Origin: Anaerolineaceae bacterium
GTDB lineage: Bacteria; Chloroflexota; Anaerolineae; Aggregatilineales; Phototrophicaceae
Assembly (NCBI GenBank): GCA_020634165.1
Contig: JACKCF010000001.1
Span: 186,001 to 250,000, forward strand
DNA length: 64,000 bases
Direction: 5' to 3'
Under the pieces are notes generated by a model that was not told where the DNA came from, made no database searches, and saw only the letters and a program-made list of their open reading frames with translations. The first letter of the stretch is position 1, and every line of letters begins with the position of its first letter. Made by a program: the position numbers and the translations under genes. Positions 42,840 to 51,862 of this stretch are shown piece by piece.

Positions 42840-43697
42840 ATGTCCGTCATCCGCTATGAAACGCCAGCGCAGTTCAAGGAGGCCGTTTTTCCTTTTTTGC
42901 TGCGCGATGAAGCTGTCCACAATATTCAACTGGGCGTGATCGCGGATTGGCTGGAGGCGCCTGAGCGCTACGACGAGGCGTATCTGGCATCCGTACATGT
43001 TGATGGCAAAATCATCGGCACGGCCATGATGACGCTGCCCCATCCGCTGCAACTCTCCTTGATGAAACAGGACGCTGTCGAGCTGCTGATCGCCCATATT
43101 CGCCGTGACTATCCGCGTATCGCAGGCGTCGGCGGCCCCGTGAACGTAGCCTCGGCTTTTGCCCACCGCTGGGCCGATGTCACCGGACAGAAGCATAAAC
43201 TGAGCGCGGGCATGGACCAGCGCATTTATGAACTGACCGAGGTCAAACCCGCCCGACCTGTCCCCGGCGCCATGCGTCCGGCGACCCAGGCCGACAAATT
43301 ATTGATTGCCGCCTGGTATGCCGCTTTCTATGAAGAAGCCATGGACGAGCCGAAAACCATCGCGGATGTCATGCCCACGGTCGATATTCGTCTCAGCAAG
43401 CCGACTTCGATGCTCTACGTCTGGGAGGTCGATGGCCAGGTGGTGTCGATGTGCGGCGTCAGTGGCCCAACTGAAAACGGCATCCGCGTGAATGCCGTCT
43501 ACACGCCGCCGGAACAGCGCGGAAAGGGCTATGCCAGTGCCAACGTCGCCGCCGTCAGTCAACTCATGCTCGATAGTGGCCGCCGCTACTGCTTCCTGTT
43601 CACGGACCTCGCCAACCCGACCAGCAACAGCATCTACCAGAAGATCGGCTACCACCCTGTCACCGACATGAGCATGATCGCCTTCGCGGGGGATTAG
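42840..43697 (+). CDS. GNAT-family N-acetyltransferase
   Basis: A 285-aa protein. The acetyl-CoA-binding GNAT fold is in the C-terminal half (DGQVVSMCGVSGPTENGIRVNAVYTPPEQRGKGYASANVAAVSQ, with the RGKGYA loop), and a NSIYQKIGYHPVTDM end. The N-terminal half is probably a second GNAT-like domain. I chose the ATG at 42840 after AAAGGG; the longer frame to 42765 runs through the palindromic repeat and is rejected. Substrate unknown. Its last bases overlap the convergent pentapeptide gene by four. Confidence 0.82.
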   Translation: MSVIRYETPAQFKEAVFPFLLRDEAVHNIQLGVIADWLEAPERYDEAYLASVHVDGKIIGTAMMTLPHPLQLSLMKQDAVELLIAHIRRDYPRIAGVGGPVNVASAFAHRWADVTGQKHKLSAGMDQRIYELTEVKPARPVPGAMRPATQADKLLIAAWYAAFYEEAMDEPKTIADVMPTVDIRLSKPTSMLYVWEVDGQVVSMCGVSGPTENGIRVNAVYTPPEQRGKGYASANVAAVSQLMLDSGRRYCFLFTDLANPTSNSIYQKIGYHPVTDMSMIAFAGD

Positions 43698-44959
43698 ACT
43701 ACTGCTGGGTTCACCTCGTCGCAGTACCAGGGCTTTGGGTCAAGTTCTTTGCATGGGTCCCAAAATTTAGGATAAGTAGGGTCAATAAAACATTGCATTT
43801 GGTCTAGACCTCGTTCTAGATCATAGTGATTGTTATCAGGAAGTATAGTTTCGGCGGAAAACATAGCATCACTGATTCGAGTATTATGGAGATTTGCTCT
43901 GCTAAAATTAGTGCCTCGGAGATCGGCTCCTTCAAGGTTCGCTTCTTGTAGATCGGCTCGTTCAAGGTCAGCCCTCTGTAAATTGGCTTTTATTAGATTT
44001 GCTTTTCGTAAATCTGCTATGTACAGAACAGACCCTTGAAGATCTGTTGCACTCATATATACCTCTTTCAGATTCGCGCCCCTCAAAATAGCTCCTCGAA
44101 GATTGGCTTCACTTAAATGCGACCTTAGAAGGTTAGCTCCCTGCAACACAGCTTCGTGGAGATTGGCTCCATACATGTCTGCTTCTTGAATATCAGCTAA
44201 ACTTAAATCTACTTTGTGTAGGTTGGCTGCAATTAGTCTCGCGCCTTTGAGATTAGCCTGAAAAAGAGTTGCACCCTCCAAATTGACATTTCTCAAATCT
44301 GTCAATCTTAGATCACATTCGTCCAGTTTTGCTCCTTGCAGATTGGATCCGCACATTTTCGCCTCTTGTAGATTGGCACGCAGAGTCGCACCTCTAAAGT
44401 CAACTGCCTGTAAAGATGCTCCTTGCAGATTGGTATTGACGAGACTACTCTCACTAAGATTAGCGGAATTCAATCTCGCCATTTCGAGATTGGCCCCATC
44501 TAAATTTGCGTTACTTAGGTTTGAACCAGACAAATCAGGTCCAACTAAGAGAACGTTTTTGCCTTGATACCAACCATATTCCTCGTCATAGAGGCGAATA
44601 CGATTAATCGCGCGGATAGCATCACCATTAGTTCCATACTTTACATCAGCGAGTAATTCCTTCTTTAGCTGCTCAAGATCACGGCGTTTCTGAAACTCGT
44701 TGACGACGAAGATCGTAAAGATCACACCGAGCACTTCAGTGGCTGTGTTCGTCAAAAAGCTGACGAGGTTATTATTGGGTGCGGCCCATTGCGGGTCATA
44801 GCGGAAGATCAGCCCCAGAAGTGCCAGCGCAATCAGCACCAGAATCGCGCCGTAGGTGATCGGCTTCTGCTGGAAGTCCTTCCTGAATTTGTGCCACATT
44901 TCGGCATTGGCATTCTGAGCCTCATCCTTGGTCACGTATCCGCGCGGTTCCTGGTCCAT
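43694..44959 (-). CDS. Pentapeptide-repeat protein with two membrane segments
   Basis: A 421-aa protein. Residues about 33-52 (ITYGAILVLIALALLGLIF) and 70-92 (NTATEVLGVIFTIFVV) are hydrophobic and anchor it. From about 150 to 385 it is a long chain of A(D/N)LxX pentapeptides (for example LSGSNLSNANLDGANLEMARL). Such repeats form a right-handed square beta helix of about 45-50 coils. DNA-gyrase-protecting pentapeptide proteins are soluble, so the membrane anchor argues against that role. The gene is AT-richer than neighbours, perhaps reflecting repeat composition. GGGAATAC upstream is a weak ribosome-binding site. Confidence 0.85.
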   Translation of the reverse strand: MDQEPRGYVTKDEAQNANAEMWHKFRKDFQQKPITYGAILVLIALALLGLIFRYDPQWAAPNNNLVSFLTNTATEVLGVIFTIFVVNEFQKRRDLEQLKKELLADVKYGTNGDAIRAINRIRLYDEEYGWYQGKNVLLVGPDLSGSNLSNANLDGANLEMARLNSANLSESSLVNTNLQGASLQAVDFRGATLRANLQEAKMCGSNLQGAKLDECDLRLTDLRNVNLEGATLFQANLKGARLIAANLHKVDLSLADIQEADMYGANLHEAVLQGANLLRSHLSEANLRGAILRGANLKEVYMSATDLQGSVLYIADLRKANLIKANLQRADLERADLQEANLEGADLRGTNFSRANLHNTRISDAMFSAETILPDNNHYDLERGLDQMQCFIDPTYPKFWDPCKELDPKPWYCDEVNPAVV

Positions 44960-45369
44960 ACCTGTATTCCCCTGGCTGAAAGTTGATAATAACGCCGCCG
45001 GAAGCTGAACATCCGGCTAAGTCCCCTGAAGGGACTCCAAACGCCAGCTCGCAGCGGGTCAGAGTGCCTTTAGTGCACTTCCCGCTGCTCACATATAGCC
45101 ACATGACTTCAGTCTGTGGCGACTATAGCTGAAAGCTGACAACTGAAAGCTATCTACAGGCATATCACAGTTCGATCATCAGCGCACCCCACATCGCTAG
45201 GGGTTTTCTCTGCGTCTTTGTGCCTTCGCGCCTTTGCGTTAGGTCTTTTTGTGGTGAAGGCCTTACCTGTGCATAACTCAGCCGAAAATATGCAACCTGT
45301 GCATAACTCACCTGATTTTTGCGCGAGCCTGTTCAAAACCCTGTAGGATGTCTGTTGAGGAAAACAAAA
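44960..45369. other. Repeat-rich intergenic region
   Basis: No gene is supported here. It contains several short inverted repeats (GTCCC-TGAA-GGGAC at about 45018, AGTGC-CTTTAGT-GCACT at about 45062, CCACATGAC...GTCTGTGG at about 45100), then a TCTCTGCGTCTTTGTGCC-type stretch (about 45208-45243) seen as a dispersed element in many genomes, and a 16-base direct repeat (ACCTGTGCATAACTCA at 45265 and 45295). I read it as a nest of non-coding dispersed repeats. Confidence 0.6.
45265..45310. repeat. 16-base direct repeat
   Basis: ACCTGTGCATAACTCA occurs at 45265-45280 and 45295-45310, 30 bases apart. Confidence 0.6.
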
Positions 45370-45408
45370 ATCCTTCTCCCCCAGGAGAAGGATTTAGGAT
45401 GAGGGCTA
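45370..45408. repeat. Dispersed palindromic element, copy 3
   Basis: CCTTCTCCCCCAGGAGAAGG then ATTTAGGATGAGGGCT, with the same layout as the elements at 4308, 38119 and 57885. It overlaps the 3' end of the esterase gene. Confidence 0.55.
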
Positions 45409-46419
45409 CGGACTCGGCTCCGAGCAGCTTGGCAGTTCGTCGGTCGATTTCGGCCAGTCGTCGCCATAGAACAGCATGTATTCGGCGACGTGCGCCGCCC
45501 AGTAATCGTTGTCGTGTTCACCAGCGGCATGCACCTGGTAGGTATGCGGAATCCCGCGTTCGCTCAGCAGCGAGGACATAATTTGCTGACTGGGTCCGGC
45601 ACTATCCGACGCGCCGTTGTCCATATAGAGGCGCAGGTTGGCATCGAGCATCGTCGCCGTGTCCTGGCCGATCTCCAGCGGGTTGAACGCCGCCGGAACC
45701 TCGTTGATGTTGGGGAAGTAGGCACTGTGCCCGCCTGCTGTGCCAAAAATATCGGGGTGGCGCATGGCAACCTCAAACGCCCAGAACCCGCCGCGAGAGA
45801 TGCCGCCAATCGCCCGATGATCGCGATCTTCCCATATACAGAAGTTGCGCTCGATCTCCGGCAGCAGTTCCTCCACGATGACCGTCTCATAACTCGGCGC
45901 AGGCGGGAAAGCATTTATCTGGCCGATGGTCCCCATATACGGGTTGACGACGATCATCGGCGCTACCTGCCCACTCAGGATGCCCGCATCGAGCGTTTCA
46001 TCCAGGCCAAGCTCATCCCACTGCTGCTCACGGTAGCTGAGTCCGTGCAGCAGGATCACCAGCGGGTAGCGCTTCTGCGACTGGAAGTAGCACGGCGGCA
46101 CATATACTCGGTAGCGCAGGTTTTCGTTGGCGGTTTCGCTCAGGTTATCCGTGATGTCGATCCATTGGCCGCCTTCCTGCAAACACGGTTCGACAGTCTC
46201 CGTCGGCGGCGCTTCTACAGTTGGCGTCGGTGATGGGGTAGCTGTCGCCGGACGCGGCGTTGGCGTGAGCGTTGGCACAGGCGTCTGCGTTGGTGTATTG
46301 GTGATGACGATTGCCACCGGTGTCGGCTCGAACGGGGCCAGCGGTTCACACCCGACCAGCGCCGCGCTTAACATCAGCAAACCAAGCATCACCCAACGCA
46401 ATGACCAACCTCGCAGCAT
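45406..46419 (-). CDS. Esterase D / feruloyl-esterase-like lipoprotein
   Basis: A 337-aa lipoprotein of the alpha/beta-hydrolase fold. The signal ends in SAALVGC, a lipobox with Cys24 as the lipidated residue, then a Thr/Pro-rich linker (to about 80). The hydrolase domain has RYPLVILLHGLSYREQQWDELG, the nucleophile in GGISRGGFWA (G-x-S-x-G), a DNGASDSAGP acid region and the His in GEHDNDYW. Family members hydrolyse feruloyl, acetyl-xylan or phytate-like esters, or peptides. The substrate is not predictable. ATG 46419 follows GGAGCG. GTG 46434 is also in frame. Confidence 0.83.
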   Translation of the reverse strand: MLRGWSLRWVMLGLLMLSAALVGCEPLAPFEPTPVAIVITNTPTQTPVPTLTPTPRPATATPSPTPTVEAPPTETVEPCLQEGGQWIDITDNLSETANENLRYRVYVPPCYFQSQKRYPLVILLHGLSYREQQWDELGLDETLDAGILSGQVAPMIVVNPYMGTIGQINAFPPAPSYETVIVEELLPEIERNFCIWEDRDHRAIGGISRGGFWAFEVAMRHPDIFGTAGGHSAYFPNINEVPAAFNPLEIGQDTATMLDANLRLYMDNGASDSAGPSQQIMSSLLSERGIPHTYQVHAAGEHDNDYWAAHVAEYMLFYGDDWPKSTDELPSCSEPSP

Positions 46420-46505
46420 GACACGCTCCATCACGACTTTAAGACCAGCCGCAGATTATAGCATGAGTCGGCGGCTGTACTGAAGCTAATAAGTCGGTTG
46501 GGGAA

Positions 46506-46529
46506 GTAGGGGCAAGACATGCCTTGCCC
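46506..46529. repeat. Short palindrome, GGGCAAGACATGCCTTGCCC type, copy 2
   Basis: Differs by one base from the palindrome at 42772-42795 (which is perfect). Confidence 0.65.
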
Positions 46530-46541
46530 TGTGTCGATACC

Positions 46542-47102
46542 TTATTCGTTAGTGACGGTTGAAAGTGGCGTCGGCAGGCCATCGATGCTGACCTGATTTT
46601 TCTCCTGCTGGTAGGCTTTGGTAGCCTCTTCTCCCTGGTTGATAGCATATTTCTGTAAAGTCATGCGCTCTTCTTTATAGTCAAAGAAGGGCACGGCGTA
46701 GCCACAGGATGTTTGCACAGTGTCGATGTGGTTGACGATGATCTGGCGCGCGCCGGGGAACAATTCAAACAAGGGGGCCAGTTCCTGCCAGCGTTCGCTG
46801 CCCTGGAGCACGACCTCGCCATGACCATACACGCGCATGATATTGGCGGGGCCTTCAACAGCGCACCACATAAAGGTCAGGCGACCGTTTTCCATGATGT
46901 GCGCGGATGTTTCGTTACCGCTGCCCGTCAAATCCAGATAGGCGGCGGTGTTGGCATCGAGGATGCGCAGGCAGTCATAGCCTTTTGGCGACACATTGAC
47001 ATGCCCATCACCATCCAGCGGCGCGCTCCCTACGAAGAAGATTTTCTGTTCTTTAATCCAGTCCTGGTGCTGCTCACTAAGCGTATCGAAAAACTTTGCC
47101 AT
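46542..47102 (-). CDS. Pyridoxamine 5'-phosphate oxidase family protein
   Basis: A 186-aa flavin-reductase-fold protein: FFDTLSEQHQDWIKEQKIFFVGSAPLDGDGHVNVSPKG at the start, then TSAHIMENGRLTFMWCAVEG and a HGEVVLQG region. These are typical of general-stress PPOX proteins that bind FMN or F420. The real substrate is unknown. I chose the ATG at 47102 after GAGGGGG. GTG-type upstream starts do not improve it. It is followed on the same strand by the esterase gene. Confidence 0.85.
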   Translation of the reverse strand: MAKFFDTLSEQHQDWIKEQKIFFVGSAPLDGDGHVNVSPKGYDCLRILDANTAAYLDLTGSGNETSAHIMENGRLTFMWCAVEGPANIMRVYGHGEVVLQGSERWQELAPLFELFPGARQIIVNHIDTVQTSCGYAVPFFDYKEERMTLQKYAINQGEEATKAYQQEKNQVSIDGLPTPLSTVTNE

Positions 47103-47132
47103 AATATTCCCCCTCAATCTCGATACTTTAGC

Positions 47133-47642
47133 TTACTTTCGTTTTTTGTTGTCGCCAAGCCTGTGTACACGCTCAGGGATGTTTGCTAAAACCTTCTCTC
47201 GGAAAATAAGATAATTTTTGCGTTGTGAACCTATCATTATAAATGGACGGCGACGAAGATATAGAACTGCAAGCAATCGACTAATAGGCGACAGTTGATA
47301 GAAGGCTATATCTACCTCGCCATAGAATTTAACCTTGGCGATTTGCTCCCATTTAACGAATACGCGCCGGAAGGGCAGCAGCACTGTGATGCCATCATGG
47401 TGAATCCAGAATGTGGGTGAACGATAAAAGAAGTTGAGAAGTCCCCAAAGTGATAGTGCTATAAGAAACAAAATGAAGAACTGACCTGCCAATGTTTGCC
47501 CCCATCCACATAACCAGGCTGCCACCACTAGAAGCGTGAAGGCTATGATGAGTATTAGCTCGACCAGAAAACCAAAGTGGAACAATCTGCTCTTGGGGCA
47601 GATGGCAATAACAGGATGCTCCGGTCGGCTGGCGTCTATCAT
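47133..47642 (-). CDS. Membrane protein with PH-like C-terminal domain
   Basis: A 169-aa protein with two hydrophobic helices (FGFLVELILIIAFTLLVVAAWL and FFILFLIALSLWGLLNFF) followed by a soluble PH/bPH-like barrel (TFWIHHDGITVLLPFRRVFVKWEQIAKVKFYGE, then RRRPFIMIG). This resembles many bacterial two-TM-bPH proteins. Function unknown. The protein lies 11 bases after the nitrobindin-like gene and may be co-transcribed with it. Confidence 0.65.
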   Translation of the reverse strand: MIDASRPEHPVIAICPKSRLFHFGFLVELILIIAFTLLVVAAWLCGWGQTLAGQFFILFLIALSLWGLLNFFYRSPTFWIHHDGITVLLPFRRVFVKWEQIAKVKFYGEVDIAFYQLSPISRLLAVLYLRRRPFIMIGSQRKNYLIFREKVLANIPERVHRLGDNKKRK

Positions 47643-47653
47643 AGGTCTTTGGC

Positions 47654-48142
47654 CTAGGGGCTAATTGTTCGCTTGAGTTTGCCATCCAGGTGAATGTGCA
47701 GCGAGGAATGGGCGGTGGTTGCCATCGATAGGCTGTAATTGAGTTGATCGCCATCCATCACCAGCCGCCGAACCGCCTGGATCATGCGTGGATCGTTGGC
47801 AAAGGTCTCGGTAGAAAAGTCGCCCATCATGCTTTGGCCTTCTACCAGGAACCTGCCGCGCATGACCTCGACGCGACCATTATTCTGGGTGTTGGTCCAG
47901 TCATAGCGATCTTCGTCAATCTGGCGGATGAAACCGAACTCCCAGTGCAGCAGGCTTTCGCTCAAATCCGTATGCAGACGCCATGTCTTCTGTTCAACCT
48001 GTAGGATTGGCTTATCTGTATGGCTGCGGAACGTCAGCACTTCGCGATAGCGTGTAGTCGCAATCGTGGGGTATTCCGCCTGACCATAGCCTTCCCAGGT
48101 ACCTATAAGTCGCTGCAATACATCAACTTTTTCGTGAATCAT
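47654..48142 (-). CDS. Nitrobindin-like / FABP-family beta-barrel protein
   Basis: A 162-aa protein with the nitrobindin signature GTWEGYGQAEYPTI near the start, then REVLTFRSHTDKPILQVEQKTWR and GRVEVMRGRF. The C-terminal third (RRLVMDGDQLNYSLSMATT..HIHLDGKLKR) completes the ten-stranded barrel and contains the His expected to ligate haem in the family. Nitrobindins bind ferric haem and isomerise peroxynitrite. Whether this one does is unknown. Downstream is a PH-like membrane protein. Confidence 0.8.
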   Translation of the reverse strand: MIHEKVDVLQRLIGTWEGYGQAEYPTIATTRYREVLTFRSHTDKPILQVEQKTWRLHTDLSESLLHWEFGFIRQIDEDRYDWTNTQNNGRVEVMRGRFLVEGQSMMGDFSTETFANDPRMIQAVRRLVMDGDQLNYSLSMATTAHSSLHIHLDGKLKRTISP

Positions 48143-48256
48143 TCTGTCTCCGACATGTGTCTGCTAACAGCGACATTATAGGACGACTTATTCATAGGAC
48201 AAGTTAAGCATAGGGTGATGGTCAGCAACGGACTGATAGGTGCCCAGGCAATCCGC

Positions 48257-48262
48257 TATACT
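48257..48262 (+). promoter_or_regulatory. Putative -10 element of the aldo/keto reductase gene
   Basis: TATACT sits 35 bases before the start codon. The -35 region is weak. Confidence 0.35.
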
Positions 48263-48296
48263 GAGTCCGACTCCTAGGCAAACATGAGGGCAGAGT

Positions 48297-49235
48297 ATGG
48301 ATACCATCACACTCGGACGCACCAACTTGCAGGTATCAGTCATGGGGATGGGCGGCGGCGGACCCAGTCGGCTCGGCAGCCGTGATAATCGCATCTCTGA
48401 AGCGGAATCGATTGCGATTGTACAGCAGGCCCTCGATGCGGGCGTCAATTTTATCGATACAGCCGAGGCCTATGGCACAGAGGAGATCGTTGGCAAGGCA
48501 ATCAAGGACCGTCTGCGCGAGTCTGTCGTCATTTCCAGCAAAAAGACGACCTGGGATACCGATATGTCGCGCGAGGCGGTCATCAGCAGTCTGGAAAACA
48601 GTCTGCGCCGCCTGGATACCGACTATATCGACATTTATCATCTGCATGGCGTTGAACCCGATAAGTACGAGCCTTACCTCCAGGATGTGGTGCCTGTGTT
48701 ACAGGCTATGCAGCAGCAGGGCAAAATTCGTTTTATTGGCGTGACGGAAGCCTGGAACAGCGACAAAGAACACATTATGCTCCAACGTGCTTTGCAGGAT
48801 GACATCTGGGATGTGTTCATGGTGGGGTACAACCTGCTCAACCAGACTGCGCGTAAAACGGTGCTGCAACCCTGCATTGAGCAAAATATTGGCACCCTGA
48901 TTATGTTCGCCGTCCGTCGCGCCCTCAGCCTGCCGGACCATCTTAAGGACACGCTGCAAAAGCTCATCGACAGCGGCGAACTCGACGCAGTCGAAATCGA
49001 CATGAATGATCCGTTGGGATTCCTGACAGCCGATGGCATCGCCGAGAGCATCCCTGATGCGGCCTATCGCTTTAGCCGATATACGCCTGGGGTGCATGTG
49101 ACCCTTTCCGGCACAGGCAATCCGGCCCACTTGCAGCAGAACATCGCCTCGCTACAGCGTCCGCCGCTGCCGTCGGAAACAGTCGAGCGACTCAACCACA
49201 TTTTCCGCAAGGTGCGGTCGGTTACGGGGCAGTAG
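48297..49235 (+). CDS. Aldo/keto reductase
   Basis: A 312-aa TIM-barrel oxidoreductase. The catalytic tetrad is recognisable: D and Y in FIDTAEAYGTEE, K in VVISSKKTTW, and H in DIYHLHGV. The start MDTITLGRTNLQVSVMGMGGGGPSRLG is typical. It would use NADPH to reduce an aldehyde or ketone. The substrate is unknown. GAGGGCAGAG precedes the ATG. A bidirectional terminator follows. Confidence 0.92.
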   Translation: MDTITLGRTNLQVSVMGMGGGGPSRLGSRDNRISEAESIAIVQQALDAGVNFIDTAEAYGTEEIVGKAIKDRLRESVVISSKKTTWDTDMSREAVISSLENSLRRLDTDYIDIYHLHGVEPDKYEPYLQDVVPVLQAMQQQGKIRFIGVTEAWNSDKEHIMLQRALQDDIWDVFMVGYNLLNQTARKTVLQPCIEQNIGTLIMFAVRRALSLPDHLKDTLQKLIDSGELDAVEIDMNDPLGFLTADGIAESIPDAAYRFSRYTPGVHVTLSGTGNPAHLQQNIASLQRPPLPSETVERLNHIFRKVRSVTGQ

Positions 49236-49245
49236 TGAACAAAAA

Positions 49246-49270
49246 ACGAGTGGGTATTCCCCCACTCGTT
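49246..49270. terminator. Bidirectional terminator
   Basis: ACGAGTGGG-TATTCC-CCCACTCGT stem with A run on the left. It serves the aldo/keto reductase gene and the convergent CBM3 gene. Confidence 0.75.
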
Positions 49271-49292
49271 CGCTGTATAGTTGTAGTGCTGG

Positions 49293-51569
49293 TTACGGTT
49301 GGTTGCCCCAGGCCAGCGCACCATTGATGTAAATTGGCACGGATGCGGTTGTCGTCAGAGACGAGTTGAATCCGCCGCTGCGCCACCAGTCATTGCTACT
49401 ACTGTAAGTCGATGCCCAGTTATTCAGATGCAAGCCACCAGCATACTCCCAACTGCCATTTGCAGATAACGTGCCGCCATAGCTGATGGTGAAGTAGTAG
49501 ACATCACCACCTGCAGATGTTGGCCCACTCACGGACGCACTGCCTGATTGATCCCACCACTTCTCAAGGACATAGCTGGTTCCTGCATTACCATTGTCGG
49601 CTGTGAAGTATAGGCGCACAGTGATGCCCGGCTGTGGCTGACCGCTTTCGTTGACAATCCGCAGCCGGAACTGTGACTGCTGGTTATTGTCAGTCGTTCC
49701 CGATAGCTCTATCCGCATTGATGGGGGAGCCGCAGTGAACGTTGCCGTTGGTGGGACAGGTGTATTCGTAGCTGTGGGTGTCAACGTTAACGTTGGCATC
49801 GGTGTGTTGGTCTCTGTTGGCGTATAGGTCGCTGTTGCCGTGAATGTCGCCGTTGGTGGTAATGGCGTAAAAGTCGCTGTTGCAGGCGATGGTGTGTGGG
49901 TCATAGTCGGCATCGGGGTGATAGTCGGCGGAATCGATATGATCGGCACATCGCTGATATCAGCAGGTAAACTCAGGGCTATCTCATAGACCCAACCCCG
50001 ATCACCATTTGCCGTTTCTACATAGAAGTAGGTAAAGCTATTGGCGCATTGGGCAGGTGCTTGACCCAATAAGGTCACGATGTCACCATAGCGCACATAG
50101 ATTCCGGTGCGATCATAGCATGACGGTCCCCCTGGACCAGAGCTAAGCCCTTTATAACCAGTTAAGATTGCAAAACCAGGGGATGGTGCAGGCAATGTCG
50201 CCGTTGGTACAGGCGTAAAGGTGGGTAGCAGATTCTCAATCGGAATTACTGGCACACCACTGATGTCGTCTGGGAGACTTAGGGCAACTTCATAGACCCA
50301 ACCCCGATCACCATTTACCGTTTCTACATAGAAATAAGTAAAGGAGCTATTGCACTGGCCAGGTGCTTGACCGATAAGTGTTACTATGTCTCCGCGGCGC
50401 ACCGAGATTTGGGTACGAGCATAGCAGGATGGACCACCTGGACCTGATTCTAGGGATGTCATGGAACTTGAGACGACTGCTGAACCTGGCTCTGGTGCAG
50501 GTATTGTTGACGTTGGCTCTGGCGTGAACGTGGGTGGCAAATCCTCGACCGGGATGAATGGCACATCGCTCATGTCATTCGGCAGGTCCAATGCGGGTTC
50601 GTAAAGCCAACCCCGCACACCATTGGCTTTTTCAACGTAATAGTATGTGAGGTAATGACAGGGGCTGTCTGTCCAGCCAAGAAGTTTGACGACATCTCCT
50701 GTAACAACGTAACCGTCTATTAATCGTTCATAGCATCCTGTATGCCCAGGACCAGACATGAGACCAGAGTACATTGTAAGCACGGCAGTCGGGCCACTCG
50801 GTGTAGCTGTTGCCGATGGTGTCATGCTTGCCGTTGGTGGCAGTGTGTTGGTCATGGTTGGTAGTGTTGTATTCGTTACTGTCGGCGATAGCGTATTTGT
50901 CGCAGACGGTTGGGTGTTAGTGACTGGAACCAATGTATTGGTCGCAGTTGACGACAGTAATGTTGGTGTTATCGTTGGCGTGAGGGTTGGAGGATTAACA
51001 TATACTGGGATATTGCTAATATCGTCTGGTAAATTCAAAGCGAGTTGATTTACCCAGCCACGTTCTCCTGTCGCTTTTTCTATGTAGAAGTAGTTTACAT
51101 TGCCACCACAGACATCCTGAATCCTGCCCATAAGGGTCACAACTTCATCAGCATAGGCTTTTACAGGCGTGATGTCATAACAATTATAGCCACCGGGTCC
51201 AATTCTGAGTGCTATCTCATATGAAACAACAATAGGGCCAGGAGAAAATAAAGGAGTTGGTGTTGCGCTGTGAGTTGGCTGGGGTGTATTGGTAGCTGGC
51301 ATCTGTGTGCTAGTAGCTGGCACCGACGTGTTGGTTACCGATGAAGCCGGCGTGTTGCTGGCTGGCACCTGCGTGTTGGTAGCTGAAGGACTTGGCAGCG
51401 CTGTATTGGTCGCAGGCGGTGGCGGCATCGTCGGCGTTGCCGAGTATGTCGGTTGAAGTGTGTTGGTAGGGCCGGGCGTCGGTGTGGTTTCTTGTGCTAG
51501 CGTACTGCCCATGACGAACAGTAACAGTATCAAGACGCTAATCAGCCCAAGTCTTTGGCGATATGGCAT
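49293..51569 (-). CDS. Secreted protein with four SH3-like repeats and a C-terminal CBM3
   Basis: A 758-aa exported protein. Residues 1-26 are a signal peptide (LISVLILLLFVMGSTLAQ). Thr/Pro-rich linkers separate four similar 65-75-residue units, each with L-x-x-GPG-x-x-x-CY, a V-T-L-x-G step, a Cys, Y-F/Y-Y-V/I-E, GWV/L and L-P-x-D-I/M-S. The last 140 residues are a family 3 carbohydrate-binding module: MRIELSGTTDNNQQSQFRLRIVN, VRLYFTADNG, and the ending VPIYINGALAWGNQP. CBM3 binds crystalline cellulose or chitin. No catalytic domain is present, so it is probably an adhesion or scaffold protein. DNA repeats between units (49990-50097 and 50299-50402) show recent duplication. Confidence 0.83.
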   Translation of the reverse strand: MPYRQRLGLISVLILLLFVMGSTLAQETTPTPGPTNTLQPTYSATPTMPPPPATNTALPSPSATNTQVPASNTPASSVTNTSVPATSTQMPATNTPQPTHSATPTPLFSPGPIVVSYEIALRIGPGGYNCYDITPVKAYADEVVTLMGRIQDVCGGNVNYFYIEKATGERGWVNQLALNLPDDISNIPVYVNPPTLTPTITPTLLSSTATNTLVPVTNTQPSATNTLSPTVTNTTLPTMTNTLPPTASMTPSATATPSGPTAVLTMYSGLMSGPGHTGCYERLIDGYVVTGDVVKLLGWTDSPCHYLTYYYVEKANGVRGWLYEPALDLPNDMSDVPFIPVEDLPPTFTPEPTSTIPAPEPGSAVVSSSMTSLESGPGGPSCYARTQISVRRGDIVTLIGQAPGQCNSSFTYFYVETVNGDRGWVYEVALSLPDDISGVPVIPIENLLPTFTPVPTATLPAPSPGFAILTGYKGLSSGPGGPSCYDRTGIYVRYGDIVTLLGQAPAQCANSFTYFYVETANGDRGWVYEIALSLPADISDVPIISIPPTITPMPTMTHTPSPATATFTPLPPTATFTATATYTPTETNTPMPTLTLTPTATNTPVPPTATFTAAPPSMRIELSGTTDNNQQSQFRLRIVNESGQPQPGITVRLYFTADNGNAGTSYVLEKWWDQSGSASVSGPTSAGGDVYYFTISYGGTLSANGSWEYAGGLHLNNWASTYSSSNDWWRSGGFNSSLTTTASVPIYINGALAWGNQP

Positions 51570-51862
51570 CGATGGACTTGCCTTTCTAGAAAAGTTTGAT
51601 ACACCATCATTGTATAGGCATTACCTAACATCTAAACAAAAGGCTTTGTTAACAGTTTGTTTATCTTCTTAAACGCAAACGAAATCGCTGTTATAAACGG
51701 ACATGCCTCAATAAAGTGGGGAAAACCGCACCTTGTTTTGTCATGTTGGTCTGTTGTGGTGCTATGATTGAGACATGCCTTGCGGCAAAGTGGACAGTAT
51801 GCGTTGGCCGGGGATAAGCTCCCGACTCTTTGACCCAAATAATCCTTGATGCGAGCTGCTTT

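Noticed and set aside
45490..46233. 247-codon plus-strand ORF across the esterase gene
   Set aside because: Antisense to a lipoprotein esterase with signal, lipobox and G-x-S-x-G motif.
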